From an uncultured Selenomonadales bacterium (GTDB lineage: Bacteria; Bacillota_C; Negativicutes; Selenomonadales; Selenomonadaceae), in assembly GCA_937916025.1 (NCBI GenBank), contig CALGGX010000032.1, positions 1 to 5,096 of the forward strand: a DNA stretch of 5,096 nt, given 5' to 3'. A model generated the notes under the pieces. The model was not told the DNA's origin. It made no database searches and saw nothing but the letters and a program-made list of their open reading frames with translations. Of the stretch, positions 1 through 5,096 are shown piece by piece. Both the position numbers and the translations under genes were made by a program. The number at the start of each line of letters is the position of its first letter. Positions within the stretch are counted from its first letter, which is position 1.

Positions 1-211
1 GGATTTTGCCGGCGGCGTACATTTTCTCTTCGTAATCGACGGTCAAGGGAAAAAAGTCGACGCCCTCGCGAGGATCGGCAGACATCGTTGCCGTTACCAG
101 CACCGCCGTATCGCCGTAGCGGACGAGCACCGCGCCGTTTGCCTGCTTCGCCATCTTGCCGGTCTCGACGATCAATTTCCTTCCGCCGAGTTCAGTTTCA
201 AAACTCTGCAT
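1..211 (-). CDS. pnp: Polynucleotide phosphorylase, N-terminal part (runs off the left edge)
   Basis: PNPase is a trimeric 3'-to-5' exoribonuclease that phosphorolyses RNA to nucleoside diphosphates and takes part in mRNA turnover in the cytoplasm. Only the first 70 codons are present. They match the start of the first RNase PH domain: [20 protein letters not shown] (residues 16-35), then [19 protein letters not shown] (52-70), which in the family is followed by PGGFIKREGRPS, just outside the window. The second RNase PH, KH and S1 domains must lie further left. The start at 211 was chosen because GGAGG lies 11 bases upstream. An in-frame ATG at 220 is only 2 bases from that site and is unlikely. 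Upstream is an unrelated gene with its own terminator, not the rpsO that often precedes pnp in bacteria. The family call is very secure; the exact start is slightly less so. Confidence 0.96.
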   Translation of the reverse strand, partial: MQSFETELGGRKLIVETGKMAKQANGAVLVRYGDTAVLVTATMSADPREGVDFFPLTVDYEEKMYAAGKI

Positions 212-222
212 GTATATCATTG

Positions 223-227
223 CCTCC
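223..227 (-). promoter_or_regulatory. Ribosome binding site of pnp
   Basis: GGAGG on the minus strand (CCTCC on plus). It sits 11 bases before the ATG at 211 and only 2 bases before the alternative ATG at 220, so it favours the downstream start. Confidence 0.75.
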
Positions 228-240
228 AAATCATTTCTCG

Positions 241-269
241 ATAATTTCTTTCGACAAAAAAATTGTTGA
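241..269 (-). promoter_or_regulatory. Possible weak sigma-A promoter for pnp
   Basis: On the minus strand TCAACA (264-269) is followed after 17 bases by AATTAT (241-246). Each hexamer matches 4 of 6 consensus positions. It would start transcription near 234 and leave a leader of about 23 bases containing the GGAGG. It lies just past the terminator of the preceding gene, where a pnp promoter is expected, but the match is weak and unproven. Confidence 0.25.
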
Positions 270-283
270 TCCTTTCAGCGCAT

Positions 284-311
284 AAAAAAAGCCGCTCGCG
301 ATTGAGCGGCT
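284..311 (-). terminator. Rho-independent terminator of the FliD_C-like gene
   Basis: Read on the minus strand, a perfect 8-bp stem (AGCCGCTC pairing with GAGCGGCT, 304-311 and 290-297) encloses a 6-base loop and runs into seven T residues (A at 284-290 on plus). It starts 35 bases after the stop codon of the FliD_C-like gene and insulates pnp from it. The plus-strand reading has no good T tract, so it acts mainly in the minus direction. Confidence 0.9.
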
Positions 312-345
312 CGAAAAATTTATTTCTGTCCGAATTCGGAAATAT

Positions 346-1218
346 TCAGAACATCATGTTGACAAGGTTGCCAACATTTGAATACGAAGTGATATTGCGA
401 TAAGCATTGCCGGTATACAGCGAAGCCGCCGACAAATCATTGCCGATCAGAGTTTTCGCGGACGGGAAGAGTCGGGAGCGCATCGAATTCGCCGTCGACA
501 CATGCGAGTCCGCCTTGCCGCTCAAGCCGTCGCGTCCGAGCACATTTGACACGCGACTCGGATCATTCGCAATCGTTTGCGCAAGTTTGTCTTCGTCGAT
601 CGTGATCTTGCCGTCGCTTCCGATGTTCAGACCGATTGCGTTGTAATTCGCCGAGCGATAAGTCGTATCCGCAAACATCGTCTGCATTCTGCCGACGCGT
701 TTCGATACATCGTTGTTGTTTGCAAAAAAGTCAATCGCACTGTTGTAGCTCTTTGCAAAATCCGAAACGGCTTTGATCGCATCGTTGAGTTCTTGCGAGC
801 GCGTCGTCGTCTGAACGGTTTCGCCTTTGTCATTGACGCTTTCCGTCGTCGTGAGCGCGTTCTCGCCGACATTGAAATTGTAATTTCTGATATTGGCGGC
901 GTTATTGGAAAGATTTTCCATCGTCTCGTCGAAGTCGCGGTAGAAATTGTTCTTCGTGTCGTCATAAGAGCGAACGAGCGAGCTGACGTTGCCGCGAATT
1001 TCGCTCAAGCCCGACAAGCCCGACGACGCATTCGACAGCGAGGAATTGTAATTGCTCCACAACGTCGAGATCGAATTTTGCGTCCGATTGTTCGAGCCGA
1101 ACGTGTTCGTCGAGCCGCCGAGCAAATTGTTGTTGCTCGAGCTGAACAGCGTGCCGTCCTTCGCCGCCGAGCGAAACATCATCGCCGTGCCGCTTATCAT
1201 GTTTGTAACAGTAGGCAT
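346..1218 (-). CDS. Stand-alone FliD_C-like (flagellar cap/filament related) protein
   Basis: A 290-residue protein very rich in Asn and Ser. Residues about 142-230 resemble the C-terminal domain of the flagellar filament cap FliD. There is an amphipathic helix (ELNDAIKAVSDFAKSYNSAI, 143-162), then GLNIGSDGKITIDEDKLAQT (196-215), then NDPSRVSNVLG (218-228); this order matches the 'LGI..dsdGkl.iDe.kL..al..dP..V..lf' region of FliD. The usual FliD N-terminal domain, which begins with an ISGLDT-type motif, is absent, and FliD is normally much longer, so calling this fliD would be wrong. Residues 45-115 look helical and 112-140 like a polar, possibly beta, insert. No signal peptide or membrane segment is seen. 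The start at 1218 was chosen because AAGGATGG lies 8 bases upstream; two upstream ATGs overlap or precede that site. It may be an exported flagellar accessory protein, but that role is inferred. Confidence 0.7.
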   Translation of the reverse strand: MPTVTNMISGTAMMFRSAAKDGTLFSSSNNNLLGGSTNTFGSNNRTQNSISTLWSNYNSSLSNASSGLSGLSEIRGNVSSLVRSYDDTKNNFYRDFDETMENLSNNAANIRNYNFNVGENALTTTESVNDKGETVQTTTRSQELNDAIKAVSDFAKSYNSAIDFFANNNDVSKRVGRMQTMFADTTYRSANYNAIGLNIGSDGKITIDEDKLAQTIANDPSRVSNVLGRDGLSGKADSHVSTANSMRSRLFPSAKTLIGNDLSAASLYTGNAYRNITSYSNVGNLVNMMF

Positions 1219-1226
1219 GTCATTCA

Positions 1227-1234
1227 CCATCCTT
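1227..1234 (-). promoter_or_regulatory. Ribosome binding site that decides the start of the FliD_C-like gene
   Basis: AAGGATGG on the minus strand, 8 bases before the ATG at 1218. The in-frame ATG at 1230 falls inside this site, and the ATG at 1275 lies further upstream with no comparable site, so the 19-residue N-terminal extension is probably not translated. Confidence 0.7.
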
Positions 1235-1245
1235 GTCAAAAAAAT

Positions 1246-1271
1246 ATTATCCCTTAACATTATCGAATTTA
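1246..1271 (-). promoter_or_regulatory. Possible promoter of the FliD_C-like gene, loosely sigma-28-like
   Basis: On the minus strand TAAA (1268-1271) is followed after 16 bases by GATAAT (1246-1251). A flagellar sigma-28 promoter has TAAA, about 15 bases, then GCCGATAA. Here the GATAA core is present but the preceding bases are AGG, not GCC, and the spacing to the full 8-base element is 13. As a sigma-A site, only the -10 (GATAAT) is good. Transcription would start near 1239, leaving a leader of about 20 bases with the ribosome binding site. Confidence 0.3.
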
Positions 1272-1283
1272 TCACGGCGCGGC

Positions 1284-1312
1284 TTGAATGTCAAACATTT
1301 TTCTGCTACAAT
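1284..1312 (+). promoter_or_regulatory. Sigma-A promoter of the nitroreductase gene
   Basis: TTGAAT (1284-1289) and TACAAT (1307-1312) are separated by 17 bases, and a TG dinucleotide just before the -10 makes it an extended -10. The predicted start near 1319 gives a short leader of about 20 bases carrying GAGGAG (1327-1332), 8 bases before the ATG. It faces away from the FliD_C-like gene. Confidence 0.65.
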
Positions 1313-1340
1313 CGAGAAAAATTTTCGAGGAGTGATCGCA

Positions 1341-1868
1341 ATGAACGATACGTTCAAATTGATGGTGGCGCGGAGGAGCGTTCGGAAATATTCATCGGAG
1401 CCGGTCGACGACGAAAAACTTGATGTGATCGTCCGCGCGGGCTTGTTGAGCCCCTCGGGGCACTCGAAATATCCGTGCGAGTTCATCATTGTCAAAGACA
1501 AGTCGATGCTCGAAAAAATGTCACACTGCAGAGTCGGAGCGGCAAAAATGTTGGAAGGAGCCGGTGCGGCAATCGTCGTGCTCGCCGATCGCGAGAAGTC
1601 GGACGTGATCATCGAAGACGCCTCCGTGGCAATGATGTCGATGCATTTGATGGCGGCATCGCTCGGACTCGCAAGTTGTTGGATCCAAGTCCGCGCGCGC
1701 GATGCCGAAGACGGGCGTCCGAGCGAAGAATTTTTGCGCGAGTTGCTCGGCTTCCCGACAAATTTTCAATGTCAATCGGTGCTGTCGATCGGAGTGCCGG
1801 AGCGTTCGTCGAAGCCGCATGATCTCGATCGACTGAAGCTCGAAAAAATTCATCGCGAGAAATTTTGA
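1341..1868 (+). CDS. Nitroreductase family FMN-dependent oxidoreductase
   Basis: A 175-residue protein of the compact nitroreductase family, cytoplasmic flavoenzymes that use NAD(P)H to reduce nitro compounds, quinones or other electron acceptors. The N-terminal ARRSVRKY (10-17) is the typical phosphate-contacting FMN motif. LLSPSGHSKYPCEFIIV (35-51) corresponds to the family's 'A.S..N.QPW.FvVv' segment. A helix at 92-112 leads into LGLASCWIQV (108-117), and the conserved SIGVPE (149-154) precedes a basic C-terminal tail. The length fits the short, single-domain subgroup, and no key FMN segment is missing. The start at 1341 has GAGGAG 8 bases upstream; the open frame extends to 1233, but that extension contains the promoter and has no family similarity. 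The gene has its own promoter and no obvious terminator after it, so some read-through into potA is possible. The natural substrate cannot be told from sequence. Confidence 0.9.
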   Translation: MNDTFKLMVARRSVRKYSSEPVDDEKLDVIVRAGLLSPSGHSKYPCEFIIVKDKSMLEKMSHCRVGAAKMLEGAGAAIVVLADREKSDVIIEDASVAMMSMHLMAASLGLASCWIQVRARDAEDGRPSEEFLRELLGFPTNFQCQSVLSIGVPERSSKPHDLDRLKLEKIHREKF

Positions 1869-1900
1869 TTGCCGTTGAGCACTTGACAACAATAAAACCA

Positions 1901-1929
1901 TTGCTCGCAGCCGTTTTCTGTGATAGAAT
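1901..1929 (+). promoter_or_regulatory. Sigma-A promoter of the potA/coiled-coil operon
   Basis: TTGCTC (1901-1906) and TAGAAT (1924-1929) lie 17 bases apart, and TGA directly before the -10 gives an extended -10. The predicted start near 1936 leaves a leader of about 43 bases with a nine-T run and then AGAGGAG (1966-1972), 6 bases before the ATG at 1979. The -35 is weak (TTG only), so strength rests on the -10. Confidence 0.6.
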
Positions 1930-1978
1930 TTGCGGCAGAATTTTTTTTTGCGCGAACAATCGCCGAGAGGAGCGGGAA

Positions 1979-3049
1979 ATGCAAAGGGAATTAATTCGAC
2001 TGGAGCAAGTCGTCAAACGGTTCGGAAAATTGACTGTACTCGACGAGATCGATCTGACAATCCATGAAAACGAGTTCATCACACTGCTCGGTCCGAGCGG
2101 TTGCGGCAAGACGACGATGCTTCGGATCATCGGCGGCTTCGAGACGCCCGACGAAGGACGCGTTCTTTTCGACGGCAAAGACATCACGCATCTGCCGCCC
2201 AATCGCCGCGCCGTCAACACCGTGTTTCAAAAATATTCCCTGTTCTCGCATATGACGGTTGCCGAAAACATCGCCTTCGGGCCGCGCATTTCCGGCAAGA
2301 CGGACGAGTACATTCGCGACAAGATCAAATACGCGCTGAAACTCGTCAATCTCGACGGCTTTGAAAATCATGACGTGACAAAACTCAGCGGCGGGCAACA
2401 ACAGCGCATTGCAATCGCGCGCGCGATCGTCAACGAGCCGCGCGTTCTTCTGCTCGACGAGCCGCTCTCGGCGTTGGATCTGAAATTGCGTCGCTCGATG
2501 CGTCGGGAATTGGTTCGCATCAAACGCGAAGTCGGAATCACATTCGTATTCGTCACGCATGATCAGGAAGAGGCGTTATCGATGTCGGATACCGTCGTCG
2601 TGATGAACCAAGGTTACATTCAGCAAATCGGCACGCCCGAGCAGGTGTACAACGAACCGGAAAATGCATTCGTGGCGGATTTCATAGGCGACTCGAACAT
2701 CATCGACGGCGTCATGGTGCGCGATAAACTCGTGCGAATTCTCGGCATCGAATATCCTTGCGTCGACAGCGGTTTCGGCGAAGAATGTCCCGTCGACGTG
2801 CAGATCAGACCCGAAGACATCGTGTTGAAAGAGCCGATTGAAGGCGCGCTCAACGGCACGGTGACGAACGTCGTTTTCAAGGGAATGAATTACGACATTA
2901 CGGTGTCGGCGGGCGGCTTCGATTGGCTGGTGCAGTCGATTGTCGGACGCGTACAGGGCGAAAAAGTAAGCGTGCATCTCGATCCGTACAACATTCAGAT
3001 CATGAATAAGCCGGCGTATGATGATGAAAAAGCGGCGGCGTTGAAATAA
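1979..3049 (+). CDS. potA: ABC transporter ATP-binding protein, PotA type (spermidine/putrescine import)
   Basis: A 356-residue ATPase of the CUT1/polyamine importer class, which hydrolyses ATP on the inner face of the membrane to drive PotB/PotC-type permeases fed by a PotD-type binding protein. All nucleotide-binding motifs are intact: Walker A GPSGCGKTT (38-46), Q-loop Gln84 in VFQKYSLFSHMTVAENIAFG, signature LSGGQQQR (136-143), Walker B VLLLDEP (156-162), SALD D-loop (164-167) and switch His194 in VTHDQEEAL. After the conserved GTPEQVYNEP (218-227) and FVADFIGDSN (231-240) comes a regulatory TOBE-type domain (about 245-345) with IRPEDI (276-281). The length is close to the family norm. 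The start at 1979 has AGAGGAG 6 bases upstream; the frame is open to 1865, but that extension contains the promoter. The usual family text is LFPHM where this has LFSHM, a minor variation. No potB, potC or potD follows; an 18-base gap leads to a coiled-coil gene. Related importers (for iron or sugars) share this fold, so the substrate is probable, not proven. Confidence 0.88.
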   Translation: MQRELIRLEQVVKRFGKLTVLDEIDLTIHENEFITLLGPSGCGKTTMLRIIGGFETPDEGRVLFDGKDITHLPPNRRAVNTVFQKYSLFSHMTVAENIAFGPRISGKTDEYIRDKIKYALKLVNLDGFENHDVTKLSGGQQQRIAIARAIVNEPRVLLLDEPLSALDLKLRRSMRRELVRIKREVGITFVFVTHDQEEALSMSDTVVVMNQGYIQQIGTPEQVYNEPENAFVADFIGDSNIIDGVMVRDKLVRILGIEYPCVDSGFGEECPVDVQIRPEDIVLKEPIEGALNGTVTNVVFKGMNYDITVSAGGFDWLVQSIVGRVQGEKVSVHLDPYNIQIMNKPAYDDEKAAALK

Positions 3050-3067
3050 GGACGGTGTGAAAGGCAA

Positions 3068-4780
3068 ATGCAATGGTTCGTACCAACGACGGATGAATTG
3101 CGCGAGCGAATCGAAAAACTCTACCAACTCGACGCCGCGTTGAGACAATTGGCAAATTTACAGTCGGAAGTCGACAATATCACCGATCGGATTGAAAAAG
3201 ATTTGCGTCCGACGAAGGTGCAACATGAAATGCGCATTCGCGATTTGGAGCCCTTGATCGATCAGATTGATGAACATACGCTTCGGCTCAAAAAACTCGA
3301 GGAGACTTCGGGCGATTCAAAATCGCTTTCGGACGACGTAACTTCGGCGTTCGGCATTTTGCGAAAAAACAAAGCGGAGCTTGACGAACTCCGCGCGACA
3401 CTCAAAAACGTTCGGTCGACGATGGTCATGCAGGACGAGCTCAAGCAAGTGAAGGCGGAGTTGACGATCCTCAAGCGCATGAAAACGGACGTTGACGGCT
3501 TGAAAGAACTGAAGCCGGAACTCGAAGAATTGAAACTTTCCATTCCGGAACCGAAGCCGGAATTTCCGTTTGAAGAATACGCGACCGATTTGCAATCGAA
3601 ACTCGAAAAAATATTCAAAGCAATGCAAGCCGATATGAATTCCGAGATCGAAACGCTGAAGTCGAATGTGTCAACATTGTCGTCAAAGGTGGAGGCAAAA
3701 GATCAATTGCCGAATTCGGAGCAGTTGATTGCGGAATTGCAGCCGAAGTTTGACGAGTCGAGAGCGGAGCTCGAAAAAATATATCAGACGCTCGCGCAAA
3801 TTCGGCTGAGTCAATCGGAGCAACTCGGCGATTTCAACGATCAAAAGCAGCAATTTGTCAGTCAAACGGAAGCGAAAGACGAAGAAATCAAACAGCTGTG
3901 GCAATTGTTCAGCGAGCGCATCGAAAACAAAGAAGAAGAGATCAAACAACTGCGGGCGCAAGCCGAAGAGTTGAAGGCGGAGCTTGACATGAAAGACACG
4001 GCAATCCGCGAACTCGGCAATCATTTTGAAATTCTGTCAAATCGACTGGCGGACTTGGAATCGAAAATGCTCGAGACTTCGGCGAAATCGCAAGCGGAAC
4101 CGCCGATTGAACCGACGAAACCGGAGCCGAAGAATGCCGCGCAACCGAGCAAGCAAACGATCGCGCCGAAGCAAAAAGCAATTCCGATCAAAATTCTGCC
4201 GTTTGAAATTTCCGCGCGGAACGGAGTATATATCGCCGGAACTTCGGAGGAGATTGCCGCGAAACTCAATGCGGCAACCGACATCGATGAATTGAAAAAG
4301 TTTTTGGAAACGACGAAGGGCGCAAACAACGTGATCTTTCTTCGGAGTTTGGATCGGCATGTTCGGAACCTGCAGAAATTTGCATCGAAGATTGACTTCA
4401 AAGAATATACCGAGGGCAATGCATCCGAAGAGATCACCAAGAAGTTTTTCGAGATATTCAAACAGACATTGATCGACAGCGTGACCGCAATGAGTTATCG
4501 GGGCTTGGCGCGCAATCCGGAATTTTATCGGAATTTCTTGGCGCAATTCAATCGATATTTGAGTCGATGCGGAATTTACACGCGGCATGTAATGCCGGGC
4601 GAACAGGTTTCGGCGCGAGATCTTGTCGACATGAAGATTGCTTATCGAGAAATAAAAGATCCGACCAAGAAAAATTTGATTGTCGAAGTCGAGCGGTTGC
4701 CTTATTACATTGATTATACCGCGCCGGGCGGCGAGACGAAGAGTTTGTTTTACGAGGGCAGAATGACGGTCTACAGTTGA
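3068..4780 (+). CDS. Large coiled-coil protein of unknown function with a possible GrpE-like C-terminus
   Basis: A 570-residue protein I do not recognise as a named family. Residues about 10-345 are Glu/Lys/Leu-rich heptad sequence predicted to form coiled coils. They are interrupted near 80-90, by a Pro-rich break at 158-168 and near 210-218. EEIKQL occurs twice, 18 residues apart (272-277 and 290-295). A Pro/Lys/Ala-rich linker follows (about 344-373), then a globular C-terminal part of about 195 residues: helices around 393-470, a helix at 483-500 containing FLAQFNRYLSRCGIY, and a beta-rich end (about 503-570) with LIVEVERLPYYIDYTAPGG and finally MTVYS. The order long coiled coil, helices, small beta domain resembles GrpE nucleotide exchange factors, but similarity is faint and this is a hypothesis. 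There is no signal peptide or membrane segment, so it is probably cytoplasmic. It starts 18 bases after potA, so the two are likely co-transcribed; AAGG lies 3 bases and AAGGACGG 12 bases before the ATG. It ends 20 bases before a strong terminator stem. Confidence 0.85.
   Translation: MQWFVPTTDELRERIEKLYQLDAALRQLANLQSEVDNITDRIEKDLRPTKVQHEMRIRDLEPLIDQIDEHTLRLKKLEETSGDSKSLSDDVTSAFGILRKNKAELDELRATLKNVRSTMVMQDELKQVKAELTILKRMKTDVDGLKELKPELEELKLSIPEPKPEFPFEEYATDLQSKLEKIFKAMQADMNSEIETLKSNVSTLSSKVEAKDQLPNSEQLIAELQPKFDESRAELEKIYQTLAQIRLSQSEQLGDFNDQKQQFVSQTEAKDEEIKQLWQLFSERIENKEEEIKQLRAQAEELKAELDMKDTAIRELGNHFEILSNRLADLESKMLETSAKSQAEPPIEPTKPEPKNAAQPSKQTIAPKQKAIPIKILPFEISARNGVYIAGTSEEIAAKLNAATDIDELKKFLETTKGANNVIFLRSLDRHVRNLQKFASKIDFKEYTEGNASEEITKKFFEIFKQTLIDSVTAMSYRGLARNPEFYRNFLAQFNRYLSRCGIYTRHVMPGEQVSARDLVDMKIAYREIKDPTKKNLIVEVERLPYYIDYTAPGGETKSLFYEGRMTVYS
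3881..3952 (+). repeat. Short internal repeat in the coiled-coil gene
   Basis: The 18-base units at 3881-3898 and 3935-3952 differ at only two silent positions and both encode EEIKQL. They are spaced 54 bases (18 residues) apart, each preceded by Lys plus an acidic residue. A small tandem expansion of the coiled coil is plausible, but coiled-coil composition alone can also give such matches. Confidence 0.5.
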
Positions 4781-4789
4781 GCATTCGGC

Positions 4790-4825
4790 AAAAAAAAGAG
4801 CGGCGGAGTGATCCGCCGTTTTTTT
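4790..4825 (+). terminator. Strong intrinsic terminator between convergent genes, probably bidirectional
   Basis: A perfect 7-bp stem CGGCGGA/TCCGCCG (4801-4807 and 4812-4818) with a GTGA loop is followed by seven T residues (4819-4825) on the plus strand. It is preceded by eight A residues (4790-4797), which give a T tract after a 3-base CTC spacer when read on the minus strand. It therefore probably ends both the potA/coiled-coil operon and the converging autotransporter-like gene. Confidence 0.92.
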
Positions 4826-4843
4826 GATTGCGTCGATTGAAAT

Positions 4844-5096
4844 TCAGAAAGCCTTTTTGACTTTCGCCATGGCAGTAAAACCTTCTTGCATGCCGATCCA
4901 ACCGGTCGTGTGGATGTCGAGCGTCCAAGGATTGTTTCGTATCGGGCGGATCAGCCAGCCGAGCTCCAACATTCCGCTCGAACCGCTCTGCCCGACGCTG
5001 ACTGTTTTAACGCCTTCGCAAGTCGCGCTCGAATTGGAATTGTTGTCGTACTGATAGGCAAGGCCGGTGTACATTTGCGAGATCGAATTCAATCGG
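4844..5096 (-). CDS. Autotransporter-type outer-membrane beta-barrel protein, C-terminal end (runs off the right edge)
   Basis: Only the last 84 complete codons are present; the frame is open to the right edge and the true start lies outside. The text matches the end of an autotransporter translocator barrel. A strand ending in YTGLAYQYD is followed by a polar loop with a lone Cys. Next come a strand with GMLELGWLIRP, a short turn containing RNNPWTLDIH, then TTGWIGMQEGF and a last strand ending in AKVKKAF. Alternating hydrophobic residues and a C-terminal Phe are the signature recognised by the BamA outer-membrane assembly machinery. Such proteins thread or anchor a surface passenger domain. 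What passenger it carries, if any, cannot be seen. The stop lies 18 bases from the shared terminator. A Leu codon (TTG) at 5092 could technically start translation, but no initiation context is visible and the family demands a much longer protein. Confidence 0.72.
   Translation of the reverse strand, partial: RLNSISQMYTGLAYQYDNNSNSSATCEGVKTVSVGQSGSSGMLELGWLIRPIRNNPWTLDIHTTGWIGMQEGFTAMAKVKKAF

Noticed and set aside
229..257. TTGTCG plus ATGATT at 17-base spacing as a pnp promoter on the minus strand
   Set aside because: Transcription would begin within the GGAGG of pnp, leaving no ribosome binding site, and the -10 match is poor.
577..1257. Long plus-strand open frame of 226 codons opposite the FliD_C-like gene
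   Set aside because: The product is an Arg/Val/Ile-rich antisense translation with no recognisable motif. The opposite strand has a sensible protein with its own ribosome binding site and terminator.
1233..1340. N-terminal extension of the nitroreductase from an ATG at 1233
   Set aside because: It would place the promoter inside the coding region, and the family's RRSVRKY motif is normally near the N-terminus, which fits the ATG at 1341.
1883..1888. Perfect TTGACA -35 upstream of potA
   Set aside because: No acceptable -10 lies 16-18 bases downstream (the bases there are GC-rich); the extended -10 at 1924-1929 pairs with TTGCTC at 1901.
1877..1905. GAGCA/TGCTC inverted repeat after the nitroreductase gene as a terminator
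   Set aside because: The stem is only 5 bp with a loop of about 19 bases, and no T tract follows.
1865..1978. N-terminal extension of PotA from an ATG at 1865
   Set aside because: The extension has no similarity to the family, overlaps the nitroreductase stop and the promoter, and the ATG at 1979 has an ideal ribosome binding site.
4037..4588. Minus-strand open frame of 183 codons inside the coiled-coil gene
   Set aside because: It is antisense to a well-supported gene, Arg/Phe-rich, without a ribosome binding site or any known motif; a codon-bias shadow.

Overview
The window looks like chromosome from a diderm Firmicute, most likely a member of the Negativicutes (Selenomonas-like). This is an inference from three things. 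The ribosome binding sites are strong and Gram-positive in style (GAGGAG, GGAGG). The proteins read like Firmicutes versions of their families. The gene at the right edge ends like an outer-membrane autotransporter barrel, which requires an outer membrane. No mobile element, CRISPR array, tRNA or rRNA is visible, and no intergenic stretch exceeds about 135 bases.

Layout, left to right. (1) The first 70 codons of pnp (polynucleotide phosphorylase) run on the minus strand off the left edge. (2) Upstream of it, also on the minus strand, is a 290-residue Asn/Ser-rich protein resembling only the C-terminal part of the flagellar cap protein FliD; it ends in a clear intrinsic terminator that separates it from pnp. 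(3) A divergent promoter region follows. (4) A compact 175-residue nitroreductase-family flavoprotein lies on the plus strand. (5) A plus-strand pair comes next: a PotA-type ABC ATPase with its own promoter, then, 18 bases after its stop, a 570-residue coiled-coil protein of unknown function. This pair ends in a strong terminator that is probably bidirectional. (6) The 3' end of a minus-strand autotransporter-like gene converges on that terminator from the right edge.

The genes form several short, independent transcription units and not one pathway. The least ordinary parts are the potA/coiled-coil pair, where an importer ATPase has no permease or binding-protein genes but is coupled to a large coiled-coil protein whose C-terminus faintly recalls GrpE, and the stand-alone FliD_C-like protein. 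No convincing new defence or mobile system is visible.
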